Of a stretch of 64,000 bases of DNA, positions 51,205-60,153 are shown piece by piece. Both the position numbers and the translations under genes were made by a program. Each line of letters begins with the position of its first letter. The stretch's first letter is position 1. Source of the DNA: Antarcticibacterium arcticum (GTDB taxonomy: Bacteria; Bacteroidota; Bacteroidia; Flavobacteriales; Flavobacteriaceae); the NCBI RefSeq assembly GCF_007993795.1, contig NZ_CP042476.1:1116001-1180000 (forward strand). The letters are read 5' to 3'. Under the pieces are notes generated by a model. That model searched no databases. It saw nothing but the letters and a program-made list of their open reading frames with translations, and had not been told where the DNA came from.

Positions 51205-53358
51205 TTATTTTTTGCCAATCTTCCTTTTAAGCAACTGTGCATTTACGGCGACTATTATGGTGCTCAAACTCATAAATACAGCTGCTACTGCAGGTCCTAA
51301 CACAAAACCTGTTGAATATAGCACTCCAGCTGCCAGTGGAATAGCCACGACATTATAACCCGTTGCCCATATCAGGTTTTGGATCATTTTATTGTAAGTT
51401 GCTTTTCCAAATAAAATTAAATTAGCAATATCCTGAGGGTTACTGTTTACTAAAATAATATCGGCTGTTTCAGCGGCTACATCTGTACCAGAACCCACGG
51501 CAATACCCACATCTGCTTTGGCAAGTGCTGGAGCGTCATTAACACCATCACCTGTCATGGCAACAAACTCCCCTTTGTTTTGTAGTTCATCTACTATTTC
51601 CACTTTTTGGTGTGGTAATACTTCGGCATAATAACCGTCTAAGCCCAGTTTATCGCTAACAGCTTTGGCTGTTTTTTCATTATCGCCGGTTGCCATTAGT
51701 ACTTTTATGTTATTCTTTTTAAAGATCTTTATGGCTACGGCAGATTCCGGTCTAATTTCATCAGCAAGCGCTATGTAACCTGCTAAATTACCATCTATCA
51801 ATACAAACACAACGGTTTCAGCGGCATCGCTATAAGCATCTTCGGGAATGTCTATTTTTTCATCCCTTAAATAGCCCGGGCTTACTACTTTTACTTGCAT
51901 ACCATCTACATTGGCTTCTACGCCTTTGCCTGTAATGGCATTAAAATTTTCAGGGTTTGGGATGGCAACCTTGTCTTCTTTTACTTTTTTGATAATACCC
52001 ACAGCGATGGGATGTTCAGAGCTTTGTTCCAAAGCACTTGAGAGCCTTAATATTTCCTCTTTTGAAAATTTATCATCAACAGATTCAATACGAGTAACTC
52101 CAAAATCACCTTTTGTAAGAGTTCCGGTTTTATCAAAAAGCAAGACGGAAATTTTACGGGACTCTTCAAAAGCCGTTCTATTGCGGATCAGTAAGCCGTT
52201 CTGAGCAGACACAGCAGTTGAAATCGCCACCACTAAAGGAATTGCGAGACCTAACGCATGAGGGCAGGCAATGACCATAACGGTCACCATTCGTTCCAAG
52301 CCATATACAAATGGAAATCCCAACATGAGCCATACTGCCAATGTTCCAAAACCAATGACCAAGGCAATATAAGTAAGCCATTTTGCTGCCCTATCTGATA
52401 GATTTTGCATTTTGGATTTGGTTTTCTGAGCCTCCTCCACCATCGTTATCACCTTGTTAAGGTAACTGTCCTTTCCGGTATGCTCCACTTTAGCTTTTAA
52501 TGATCCATTACCATTAATAGATCCTCCAATTATTTTTTGGTCAGTCCTCTTTTTCACCGGTTTGGATTCGCCCGTGAGCATAGACTCGTTCAAATAGCTC
52601 TCACCTTCTACTATAATACCATCAGCAGGTACTTTTTCACCGGGTTTTATAAGAATAATATCTCCCTTTTCTAAAGATTCAAGCTTAACATCTTCCACTT
52701 CATCACCATTTATACGATGTGCTTCAGCAGGCATCATACTTACCAAAAGCTGTAAAGCCTTGGAGGCGCCCAGCACACTTTTCATTTCTATCCAATGTCC
52801 AACAAGCATAATAGCAATAAGGGTAGCGAGTTCCCAGAAAAAATCAACTCCCTCCAGCCCGAATACTGTGGCAGAACTGTAAAAGTAAGCAACCGTAATT
52901 GCCATAGAAATAAGGGTCATCATTCCCGGTGCTCCTTTTTTGATCTCTGAAAAGAAACCCTTTAAAAATGGCCAGCCTCCATAGAAGTAAACGACGGAGG
53001 AGAGAGCAAAAAGGATATATTTATTCCCAGGCAAAAGATATTCGTACCCAAAGAAATCCTGGATCATTGGCGAGAGGAAGAGGATGGGGATAGTTAAAAT
53101 CAGTGTTACCCAAAAACGTTTCCTAAAATCCGCGATCATCATTTTATGATGGTCGTGACCTGCATGACCATGCCTGGCTTCATGATCGCCCTGCCTATCA
53201 TGATCCATCATTTCATGGTCCATTGCCTTATTATGTCCATGTTTGGTTTTTTCGGCAAGGTCATCCTTGAGCTCCGCTTCTTTTTTAGATGCTTCTGCCT
53301 TTGCCCTATCCTTACCATTGTCTTTATGGTTGTGAACATGATCTCCGTAGTTTTCCAT
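51205..53358 (-). CDS. copB: Copper-translocating P-type ATPase, CopB type
   Basis: A 717-residue inner-membrane pump. Residues 1-72 are rich in His, Met, Lys and Asp (many HxH and DH pairs), a metal-binding tail in place of HMA domains. Then follow the P1B core with TGES (262-265), the CPH motif in ACPHALGLAIPLV (365-367) typical of CopB rather than CPC of CopA, phosphorylated D409 in DKTGTLT, HP in SSEHPIAVG, and GDGVND (603-608). CopB-type pumps export copper or silver. It is the last gene of a long minus-strand array, 17 bp after the small gene before it. Confidence 0.96.
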   Translation of the reverse strand: MENYGDHVHNHKDNGKDRAKAEASKKEAELKDDLAEKTKHGHNKAMDHEMMDHDRQGDHEARHGHAGHDHHKMMIADFRKRFWVTLILTIPILFLSPMIQDFFGYEYLLPGNKYILFALSSVVYFYGGWPFLKGFFSEIKKGAPGMMTLISMAITVAYFYSSATVFGLEGVDFFWELATLIAIMLVGHWIEMKSVLGASKALQLLVSMMPAEAHRINGDEVEDVKLESLEKGDIILIKPGEKVPADGIIVEGESYLNESMLTGESKPVKKRTDQKIIGGSINGNGSLKAKVEHTGKDSYLNKVITMVEEAQKTKSKMQNLSDRAAKWLTYIALVIGFGTLAVWLMLGFPFVYGLERMVTVMVIACPHALGLAIPLVVAISTAVSAQNGLLIRNRTAFEESRKISVLLFDKTGTLTKGDFGVTRIESVDDKFSKEEILRLSSALEQSSEHPIAVGIIKKVKEDKVAIPNPENFNAITGKGVEANVDGMQVKVVSPGYLRDEKIDIPEDAYSDAAETVVFVLIDGNLAGYIALADEIRPESAVAIKIFKKNNIKVLMATGDNEKTAKAVSDKLGLDGYYAEVLPHQKVEIVDELQNKGEFVAMTGDGVNDAPALAKADVGIAVGSGTDVAAETADIILVNSNPQDIANLILFGKATYNKMIQNLIWATGYNVVAIPLAAGVLYSTGFVLGPAVAAVFMSLSTIIVAVNAQLLKRKIGKK

Positions 53359-53375
53359 GATAGAAGTATTTATGG

Positions 53376-53669
53376 TTATATCAATTTTCTGCGCATTTTT
53401 TCTGAAATATTTTCGGCATACACGCCATAGGCATCTACCAAAAGTCCTTTAAGACCATTTTTTGATGAAATAGCATAGAGAACGCTGTTATCGTCAGTAC
53501 TGCTCATACCTTCAAAGCGATGTATTTCATCCACTTCAAAATCCTCGGGATGTATTTCTATTTTTAGTGATGCACATTCCAAACATTCAGGTTTTAAGTT
53601 GAAATCATAGGTATATCCCCGTTTTTGAAGATTACTGATAGCTTCGGAAAGGGTGTCGTTATTGTTCAC
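53376..53669 (-). CDS. Small conserved acidic protein
   Basis: A 97-residue soluble protein with LSEAISNLQKRGYTYDFNLK, CLECASLKIEIHPEDFEVDE and HRFEGMSSTDDNSVLYAISS as conserved blocks. A CxxC (CLEC) near residue 30 could bind metal. I recognise the family in flavobacteria, where it often carries the name phosphoribosylpyrophosphate synthetase, clearly not justified by its size. Its place one gene away from a real prs may explain that name. The spacing to neighbours is 6 and 17 bp. Function unknown. Confidence 0.78.
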   Translation of the reverse strand: MNNNDTLSEAISNLQKRGYTYDFNLKPECLECASLKIEIHPEDFEVDEIHRFEGMSSTDDNSVLYAISSKNGLKGLLVDAYGVYAENISEKMRRKLI

Positions 53670-53675
53670 TTTCTT

Positions 53676-54320
53676 TTATTTATAAGTCATTGTAAAATAA
53701 CTACCATCAGCTTCGGTAAATTTCTGAAAGGATAATAAACCGTTTCCATTTAATTGTTCGTTAACGGTATAGTTGAGTTGCTTAATGCGAATTCCCAATG
53801 CATAGGCCTTAATATTGATTTTTGATTTAATATTGTTTTTGTTACCGTTTAATTTTCGATCGTAAATCTTTATGGTGCTTTTTGAACCAAAAAAATTCAA
53901 CAAGCCCGAGTCAAAAGTCATTTCCAGTTCAATAGCTGCAAGGTTATCCAAATCGTATAGCTCCTTAAAATTTTGAGAAGTGGTGCTAATTTCGGTTTCC
54001 TTTGATTTTGGATTGGAAAACGGAAAAGCCATTACCATTATACTAGCTTCTTCTGGTTTACAGAGATAGGTAGTTATGTATTTATCGGTAGAATTTTTGT
54101 CTTTGTCAAACAATTCAGTGATTACCTCCATTTCATAATATTCATTTATATTGATAGCTTTTCCAGCTTTAAAGGTTTGTTTGTTTAAGAAAGCACCTTC
54201 TTCATCAAAATTTTCACGAACGACAAATCTGTCTGAAATCTGCCCAATGAGCATTTCAGTTTGCCCATTCATTGTGATATTTAATAAAATAAATAGTAAT
54301 ATAAAGCCTATCTTTCTCAT
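53676..54320 (-). CDS. Exported protein of unknown function
   Basis: A 214-residue protein with a signal peptide (IGFILLFILLNITMNGQ). The mature part is beta-rich with many alternating charged residues and no Cys. I do not recognise the family. Its start overlaps the stop of the upstream prs by 4 bp (ATGA), so it is translated together with a nucleotide-metabolism enzyme although it is exported; this is odd. It could be a lipid-side or periplasmic partner of the CopB pump, but nothing in the sequence shows that. Confidence 0.75.
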   Translation of the reverse strand: MRKIGFILLFILLNITMNGQTEMLIGQISDRFVVRENFDEEGAFLNKQTFKAGKAININEYYEMEVITELFDKDKNSTDKYITTYLCKPEEASIMVMAFPFSNPKSKETEISTTSQNFKELYDLDNLAAIELEMTFDSGLLNFFGSKSTIKIYDRKLNGNKNNIKSKINIKAYALGIRIKQLNYTVNEQLNGNGLLSFQKFTEADGSYFTMTYK

Positions 54321-55210
54321 ATTTGGTTCATTAATTTCTTTACTTCTTTTGCCAATATATCGCTCAAATCAATAGCATTTGTAGGATGTGGAATGGTATT
54401 ACAAGTTATAATTTTTTTAACGCCGGAATCCAGTAAATCCTGATAGGCATTACCCGAAAAAACCGCATGAATGCCAACGCATATTGGAGGTTTCATACCT
54501 GCATTTTTTAAATGCTTCACAGTTTCAATCATTGTGCGAGCTGTAGAAATAATATCATCTACCAAAACAGGTGTAGCATCGTTGTATTTATCCACATCAG
54601 GAACCGAGATTTCCACATCACGGTCACCGTGACGCACTTTTTGCAATACCGTAAATGGTGCTCCTGCATCTTTGGCAACCTCGCTAACCCATTGTTCACT
54701 TTCTGAATCGGGTCCAATTAGTACAGGGTATTCTATGTTTTCCTTTATCCATTCTGAAATGGCATCTGCTGCGTGGATCACTTTATTGGGAACTTTATAG
54801 ACTTCTCCCAAAGAGCTTATTCTGTGCAAGTGAGGGTCGACCGTGGTAACGCTATCCGCAAAACCGGAAATCAATTCTCCAAAGAAAGAAGAGGTTACTC
54901 CTTCACCTTCATTAAAAACTTTGTCCTGCCGCATATAGGCGAGGTATGGTGCTACCAAACAGGTACACATCGCACCAAGCGATTTTGCCGTATGGCTTAA
55001 AAAGTAGAGCGGCAACAGTTTCTCGTCAGGTTCGTGCAAGGTACACACCAATACCACACATTTCCCCTTCACATCTGAAAGGATTCGTGTATAGGATTCG
55101 CCATCGGGAAATTTGCGCAAGGTTACTTTCCCAACTTCTGCATCCATTTTTTTTGCCAATAGCGCTGTGAGTTCTTCATTTCCAGGAAGACTGAATAATA
55201 TTGTTCTCAT
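54317..55210 (-). CDS. prs: Short ribose-phosphate diphosphokinase (PRPP synthetase)
   Basis: A 297-residue enzyme, shorter than the usual bacterial Prs of about 315. It has the two-domain phosphoribosyltransferase-like fold, VTLRKFPDGESYTRI in the first domain, YLAYMRQDKVFNEGEG, the ADP-binding-type TVDPHLHRIS, and the PRPP loop in PVLVDDIISTARTMIET. The short form and sequence style fit the class III (archaeal-like) enzymes, but I cannot prove the class. It makes or splits PRPP (ribose 5-phosphate + ATP to PRPP + AMP). It sits 6 bp after the AMP phosphorylase-type gene. Confidence 0.9.
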   Translation of the reverse strand: MRTILFSLPGNEELTALLAKKMDAEVGKVTLRKFPDGESYTRILSDVKGKCVVLVCTLHEPDEKLLPLYFLSHTAKSLGAMCTCLVAPYLAYMRQDKVFNEGEGVTSSFFGELISGFADSVTTVDPHLHRISSLGEVYKVPNKVIHAADAISEWIKENIEYPVLIGPDSESEQWVSEVAKDAGAPFTVLQKVRHGDRDVEISVPDVDKYNDATPVLVDDIISTARTMIETVKHLKNAGMKPPICVGIHAVFSGNAYQDLLDSGVKKIITCNTIPHPTNAIDLSDILAKEVKKLMNQI

Positions 55211-55216
55211 AGAAAT

Positions 55217-56725
55217 TTATTTTTTAATAATTGTTAGGATGTCGTCGTGGTTGTTTTTATATTCTAAAGCATAGTCAAGCTCGCCTTTGGATTCTGCATA
55301 AATGGTGTATAGTAATTGGTTCTCTTCAATTTGTTCTCTCAAATGGGCATTTAAAAGAATTCCTGCGGATTTAGATTTAGGTGCACCCGAAAGTTTGGCT
55401 AGTTTTGCAATCTTTCGGTTATCGATTCTTTTTAAAATACCCGACTTTTCGGCCTTAATTTCGATCTTATAGGGTGCCAAGACAGGTTGTGAAAAGCGAC
55501 CTTGTGCTTTGCAAATGGCAATGAATTTTTCATAGGCTTTTCCAGATTCCAATATTTGCCTCGCAATTTGGTTTCCCGTTCCTGGTTTGACTTTTCCGGA
55601 AAGTTCCAAGAGTTCGCCAGCTAAGAGCAAAGCTCTTTCTTTTAGGTCGTTGGGTGCATCGGCTTCATTTTTCAGTATCTTTAAGATATCGATGGCTTCC
55701 AGCGCAGGACCTATTCCTCTTCCCACCGGTTGCGTGCCATCAGTAATAACTACTTTCACATTAAGCCCCACAGCATTACCTACAGTTTCCATATGATTCT
55801 GTAATTTTTTTGCCATTTCTGTGCTCCTGACTTTTGCAGTTTCGCCTACAGGAATATCTATCACAACGTGTGTGGATCCTGCTGCTGCTTTTTTAGAAAG
55901 TACTGAAGCAATGAGTTGTCCTTCGCTGTCAATATCCAGGGCTTTCTCGATTTTAATTAGCATATCATCCGCGGGGCTTAACTGGGCAGTCCCGCCCCAA
56001 ACAAAACAACCCCCTTCTTCCTCGACTACGGTTTTTATTTCTTCAGAAGAAAGGGTCACATTGGTCAATACTTCCATTGTATCTGCTGTACCTGCCGGTG
56101 AAGTGATGGCGCGGGAAGACGTTTTGGGCATCGTAAGCCCATAAGCGGCAACAATGGCAACTACCAAAGGCGTTGTTCTATTGCCAGGCAACCCACCAAT
56201 GCAATGCTTATCGACCACAATTTTCTTGTTCCAGTGCAATTGCTTACCGGAACCAATCATCGCCTTTGTTAGATCTGAAATTTCATCAAGATCCATTCTG
56301 TTTCCCGCACAGGCCGTTATAAATGCTGATAGGTGGATATTGGAATAATCGCCTTGAACGATATCGGTTATAATTTCGTTAAATGCATTGTAATCCAGTT
56401 TTTGATTATAGATTTTAGCCCTAACGTGGCCCAGGGATTCAATAGGCTCTAAATGTGAAACATATAAGGTGTCATTTGGGGAAACATTCAGTTTTTTTGC
56501 AGCAGCATCCGATAGTCCGATTTCATTGGGCAATAGGATATCTGAACTTAAAACATTAAGACTTGCTACAATTGAGCTGCTTGCATTGGATATTCTAATT
56601 CGGGTAAGTGCCTCAAAGCCTTCTGAAATACAAACGTGGCAATCTTTCCGCATATACACTACGTTTTCGTTTTGAGTATAAATTCCGAGATGTTTATATT
56701 TTAGAATATTTGAGTTTTGTTCCAT
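55217..56725 (-). CDS. AMP phosphorylase-type (archaeal-like) nucleotide phosphorylase
   Basis: A 502-residue enzyme of the thymidine/AMP phosphorylase family. The extra N-terminal domain of about 90 residues is typical of the archaeal AMP phosphorylase branch and absent in ordinary thymidine phosphorylase. Core motifs: VVDKHCIGGLPGNRTTPLVVAI (phosphate loop KHxIGG.PGNRTTP), KTSSRAITSPAGTADTMEV, and the C-terminal alpha/beta domain with GNQIARQILESGKAYEKF. Members cleave AMP (or other NMPs) with phosphate to the base and ribose 1,5-bisphosphate. The gene is between prs and a beta-CASP RNase. Substrate is inferred from family. Confidence 0.9.
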   Translation of the reverse strand: MEQNSNILKYKHLGIYTQNENVVYMRKDCHVCISEGFEALTRIRISNASSSIVASLNVLSSDILLPNEIGLSDAAAKKLNVSPNDTLYVSHLEPIESLGHVRAKIYNQKLDYNAFNEIITDIVQGDYSNIHLSAFITACAGNRMDLDEISDLTKAMIGSGKQLHWNKKIVVDKHCIGGLPGNRTTPLVVAIVAAYGLTMPKTSSRAITSPAGTADTMEVLTNVTLSSEEIKTVVEEEGGCFVWGGTAQLSPADDMLIKIEKALDIDSEGQLIASVLSKKAAAGSTHVVIDIPVGETAKVRSTEMAKKLQNHMETVGNAVGLNVKVVITDGTQPVGRGIGPALEAIDILKILKNEADAPNDLKERALLLAGELLELSGKVKPGTGNQIARQILESGKAYEKFIAICKAQGRFSQPVLAPYKIEIKAEKSGILKRIDNRKIAKLAKLSGAPKSKSAGILLNAHLREQIEENQLLYTIYAESKGELDYALEYKNNHDDILTIIKK

Positions 56726-56733
56726 TTTCTTAA

Positions 56734-58128
56734 TTAGTAATTTTTTTTGATTTGGTCTATTTCTTCAATAGAATACAATTGTGGAATTTCAGCATCCCAT
56801 CCATAAGTTTCCTTCATACCTTTTTGAAGGGCTTCTGCACTTTGCTTTTCGCCATGTACAATAAAAATCCGTTCAGGCTTGTCCTTTATCTTACGCATCC
56901 AATCCATAAGTTCTTTATGGTCTGCGTGTGCCGAAAGTCCTTCAATTTCCGCCACCTTCATTTTAAATGGCACCCATTTTCCGTACACTTTTAGTTCTTT
57001 CTCACCTTCCAGGAGTTTTCTTCCCCGAGTGCCTTCAGCTTGATAACCAACAAAAAGCAAAGTGTTATTTGGGTTTTGTGCCTGTGTTTCAAGGTAGTTG
57101 AGCATTCTTCCACCTGTGAGCATTCCACTTCCTGCAATGACGATTTTAGGTTTATTATCAGCTCGTAATTCCATAGTTTTACGGTAGCTACTTACGACGG
57201 TAAAGTGGGAACACATTTCTTCACATTCATTGTCTTCCAATCGATGCCAATCCCTGGTGTTGTGGAACAGGTCCAATACATTGACTCCCATTGGGCTGTC
57301 CATAATCATTTGCACCTTGGGTATTTTGTTCTCCTTGAGCAATCTCCAGAAAATCAACATCATCAATTGTGCACGCTCTACTGAAAAACTCGGGATAAAT
57401 AAGCTGCCGCCTCTGTTGATGGTATCGTTGACTAATTTTTCAATCTGCAGAATGGCTTCCACTTCATCAGGATGAAATCTTCCTCCGTAGGTTGATTCTA
57501 TAAATAACACGTCGGCCTTTTTTGGTTTCAAGGGTGGATACAATAGTAAATCATTTGTTCTTCCAATATCTCCTGAAAAAACAAAGCGTTTTCCGTGTAC
57601 ATCCAACTCTATGAAGGTAGAACCCAAAATATGTCCATTATACTGAAATCGGGCTCTAATACCATCAAACAATGGAATCCATTGCGATTGCGGAACTCCC
57701 TTAAAATGCGGAATTGTTTTTTCTACATCCTTTAAATCGTAAAGCGGTTCTGCCGGGCTATGCTTGGAATAACCTTCATTATTGGCACGCTCGGCTTCCT
57801 GTTCCTGTATTTTTGCACTGTCGTTCAGTATTATTTTGGCAATGTCCAATGTTGGATTGGTACCATAGATTGGCCCATTGAATCCTTGTTTTACCAAACG
57901 AGGCAGATAACCTGTATGGTCTAAATGGCCGTGGGTAAGCAGTACCATATCAATTTCTGAAACTTTCACAGGCGGATATTCCCAGTTTTTAAGACGTAAT
58001 TCCTTCAATCCTTGAAAAAGTCCGCAGTCGATCAGTATTTTTTTTTCTCCGGTATCCACCAAATATTTTGAACCGGTTACGGTACCTGCTGCGCCCAAAA
58101 AATGGATGTTTACGTTATTATTTTTCAT
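56734..58128 (-). CDS. MBL-fold beta-CASP ribonuclease
   Basis: A 464-residue enzyme. Metallo-beta-lactamase core: FLGAAGTVTGSKYLV, LTHGHLDHTGYLPRL (HxHxDH), GHILGSTFIEL and FSGDIGR. Beta-CASP segment about 210-390 with ESTYGGRFH, PSFSVERAQ and GMLTGGRML. RNA-specific metallo domain end: GLSAHADHKEL and VHGE. This is the CPSF-73/RNase J-like family, here the short bacterial/archaeal type without KH domains. It probably cuts RNA. It is in the same tight array as AMP phosphorylase and prs. Confidence 0.93.
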   Translation of the reverse strand: MKNNNVNIHFLGAAGTVTGSKYLVDTGEKKILIDCGLFQGLKELRLKNWEYPPVKVSEIDMVLLTHGHLDHTGYLPRLVKQGFNGPIYGTNPTLDIAKIILNDSAKIQEQEAERANNEGYSKHSPAEPLYDLKDVEKTIPHFKGVPQSQWIPLFDGIRARFQYNGHILGSTFIELDVHGKRFVFSGDIGRTNDLLLYPPLKPKKADVLFIESTYGGRFHPDEVEAILQIEKLVNDTINRGGSLFIPSFSVERAQLMMLIFWRLLKENKIPKVQMIMDSPMGVNVLDLFHNTRDWHRLEDNECEEMCSHFTVVSSYRKTMELRADNKPKIVIAGSGMLTGGRMLNYLETQAQNPNNTLLFVGYQAEGTRGRKLLEGEKELKVYGKWVPFKMKVAEIEGLSAHADHKELMDWMRKIKDKPERIFIVHGEKQSAEALQKGMKETYGWDAEIPQLYSIEEIDQIKKNY

Positions 58129-58143
58129 TTTTGAAGTAATATT

Positions 58144-58398
58144 TTAATGTCCACTACAACAAGAAGGCATGTTTCCTTTGTCCTGGTTCGATTGGCTCAA
58201 TGCCGCTATTTCATTAAATAGATTACGGGAATCCTTTTTTATAATAAGTGCCAACTTCTTGATTGATTTAGGCTCAAAGTTTACCATTCCAAATAATATT
58301 TCAATGGCTTCTTCAAGAAGTTTTGGGTCATCTTCCAGGGCTTGATAGAATGGCTCTAAATCAATACTGTTCTTGTTTTGAAATTCATCGGTTTTCAT
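58144..58398 (-). CDS. Small acidic protein with C-terminal Cys pair
   Basis: An 84-residue soluble protein, mainly helical (YQALEDDPKLLEEAIEILFG, then FEPKSIKKLALIIKKDSRNL), with a C-terminal tail containing CCSGH. The Cys-Cys-His end may bind a metal such as Cu(I), which is a guess. I do not recognise the family. It lies 15 bp upstream of the beta-CASP RNase gene and 39 bp after the nuclease gene, inside the array. Confidence 0.7.
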   Translation of the reverse strand: MKTDEFQNKNSIDLEPFYQALEDDPKLLEEAIEILFGMVNFEPKSIKKLALIIKKDSRNLFNEIAALSQSNQDKGNMPSCCSGH

Positions 58399-58437
58399 AT
58401 TTCTTGATTTAAGTTTTTTATCCTTTACAATTATTCC

Positions 58438-59286
58438 TTAATGGCTTTTACATAGCTCCTTTGAATCTTCTAAAATTTTTTGGAGTCTTGTTTTATCAAT
58501 TCCTATTTTATCTAAAAATGAAGGACTTTCGTGAAGCTCTTTGCAGAGCACGATGCCTTCATCCAGTAATTTTGTTTTTTCGGCTTTTGTAAGGGTTGTT
58601 AAAGCGGTCAACGGGTGTAGACCCGCCTTATCTATTCTATCTTTCAATCCATTATCCAGCGGATAATCCCAACTTGTCAAAAGCAATCCTACACATTTTC
58701 CATATTGAATAGCGTCACTTGTAAATCGAGTATTAGTAAATAGGCCCCCTTTATGAAATTTTTCCTTGTGTTCTTTTTGATGTTCCCATTGTTGTTCAAC
58801 ATCCAAAAACCTGGATTGGATATACAAGGGTATTTTTACGTTACAAACCCGGCCCTGATCACTATGGTATTTGCATTCTATCATATAATGTTTATTATCC
58901 TTTTGCGCTATCACATCTATCTCGTGGGATACACATTTCCCTTCAACAATCACACCAACCTCCGTTGCAAATCCTTCATTGGCTAAAAGTTTACCAACAA
59001 ATTTTTCAAAAGGAAAACCCGACGGGCCCAGTTCCATTATAGCTTTTTTGAGTTTATATTTAGAGGCACTTACCCTGGATTTTGCCTTTAGCATATTAAA
59101 TGCTAATTGATAGATTTTTTTTGTGCTCATTTCTTCTTCAATCTGCTCCTGCACCTTCCCGGCAATATCCTGAACAATAACCTCATTTGCTCCTGCCCGC
59201 CTAAGGGAATGGATGAGTTTTTCTATTTGGAAATTCTCATACTCACCCGAAGACTTTTTAACCAGGACTGATCTTTTCATAGTCAC
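58438..59286 (-). CDS. ATP-cone domain fused to an Mrr-like nuclease
   Basis: A 282-residue soluble protein of two parts. Residues about 4-88 form an ATP-cone (VKKSSGEYENFQIEKLIHSL, RRAGANEV, and TKKIYQLAFNMLK, then ASKYKLKKAIMELGPSG), the nucleotide-sensing domain of ribonucleotide reductases and NrdR. Residues about 92-215 are a PD-(D/E)xK nuclease of the Mrr type: D124 in HEIDVIAQ and E137/K139 in MIECKYHSD. The C-terminal part is helical. The pairing suggests a nuclease regulated by ATP or dATP level; no other restriction or defence genes are present. It overlaps the universal stress gene by 4 bp. Confidence 0.9.
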   Translation of the reverse strand: MTMKRSVLVKKSSGEYENFQIEKLIHSLRRAGANEVIVQDIAGKVQEQIEEEMSTKKIYQLAFNMLKAKSRVSASKYKLKKAIMELGPSGFPFEKFVGKLLANEGFATEVGVIVEGKCVSHEIDVIAQKDNKHYMIECKYHSDQGRVCNVKIPLYIQSRFLDVEQQWEHQKEHKEKFHKGGLFTNTRFTSDAIQYGKCVGLLLTSWDYPLDNGLKDRIDKAGLHPLTALTTLTKAEKTKLLDEGIVLCKELHESPSFLDKIGIDKTRLQKILEDSKELCKSH

Positions 59287-60113
59287 ATTTTAATTGTCAT
59301 TACAGGCAATTCAGCATGGTTGGTTACCTTTTCAACGGTGCTACTGGAGAAGAGACTTAAAAATCCCGTGCGCCCGTGCGTACACATGGCAATAAGATCC
59401 ACATTTTTGTAGGTCAAAAAATCATTTATTCCTTCCTCTACACCCGATTCGTTATGGACATTCATTGAGTAAGTTGTGAACCCTGGGAAATTTTCAAGAA
59501 AATCTTTTATAGGTTGCAGACTCTGCTCAATACTATTATAATCTGTTTTAGTATTCACCTTTAACAAATGGATACGTGCATCACATTTTTCAGCAAGTGA
59601 TTTTACTTGTTTAAATTCTTCTTTAACGTCTTCTTTAAAATCTGATACAAACAAGATGTCTTTGAAAGGAAAGGATACTTCTTTATCCTTAACCACAATT
59701 ACAGGAACATCGGCTTTTCTGACTATTTCTTCAACATTGCTCCCCAGAAATTCACGAATACCCCCTTTTGTGCCACTACTTCCTGTGATTATAAAATCGT
59801 GCTTAAAATGGCCGCAATGGTCCAGGATATTGTCTATGTCACCATTGTATTCCAAAAACGTTCTGCACTTTAGCCCTTGTTGTTCAGCTTTTTTCTCCAG
59901 TTCTCTCAGATCGGCTTTTGCGCTGCCGATCTTCAATTTTGTTTCGGGGTATAGATCTTCTTTTTGCTTATCTAATTGAACCCAATCGACAGGGGTATTC
60001 ACTAAATGAAAAAAATGAATTTCTGAATTGTAAAATCGAGCCATCTTAAGGCCCAGCTCCGCGGCTTTATTACAGTTTTCAGAAAAATTTGTGGGGACGA
60101 TTATATTATTCAT
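59283..60113 (-). CDS. Two-domain universal stress protein
   Basis: A 276-residue cytoplasmic protein with two UspA domains. The first (about 1-142) has NNIIVPTNFSENCNKAAELG and the ATP-binding pattern GSSGTKGGIREFLGSNVEEI in full G-x2-G-x9-G-S form. The second (about 148-276) has THGRTGFLSLFSSSTVEKV, where the last glycine is replaced, so only the first may bind ATP. Such tandem Usp proteins respond to energy or oxidative stress. It overlaps the nuclease gene by 4 bp and lies 40 bp after the P-II gene. Confidence 0.93.
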   Translation of the reverse strand: MNNIIVPTNFSENCNKAAELGLKMARFYNSEIHFFHLVNTPVDWVQLDKQKEDLYPETKLKIGSAKADLRELEKKAEQQGLKCRTFLEYNGDIDNILDHCGHFKHDFIITGSSGTKGGIREFLGSNVEEIVRKADVPVIVVKDKEVSFPFKDILFVSDFKEDVKEEFKQVKSLAEKCDARIHLLKVNTKTDYNSIEQSLQPIKDFLENFPGFTTYSMNVHNESGVEEGINDFLTYKNVDLIAMCTHGRTGFLSLFSSSTVEKVTNHAELPVMTIKM

Positions 60114-60153
60114 GACTCAGGTTTTAATTTGACTAAAATTTTGCTTTTCTTTC

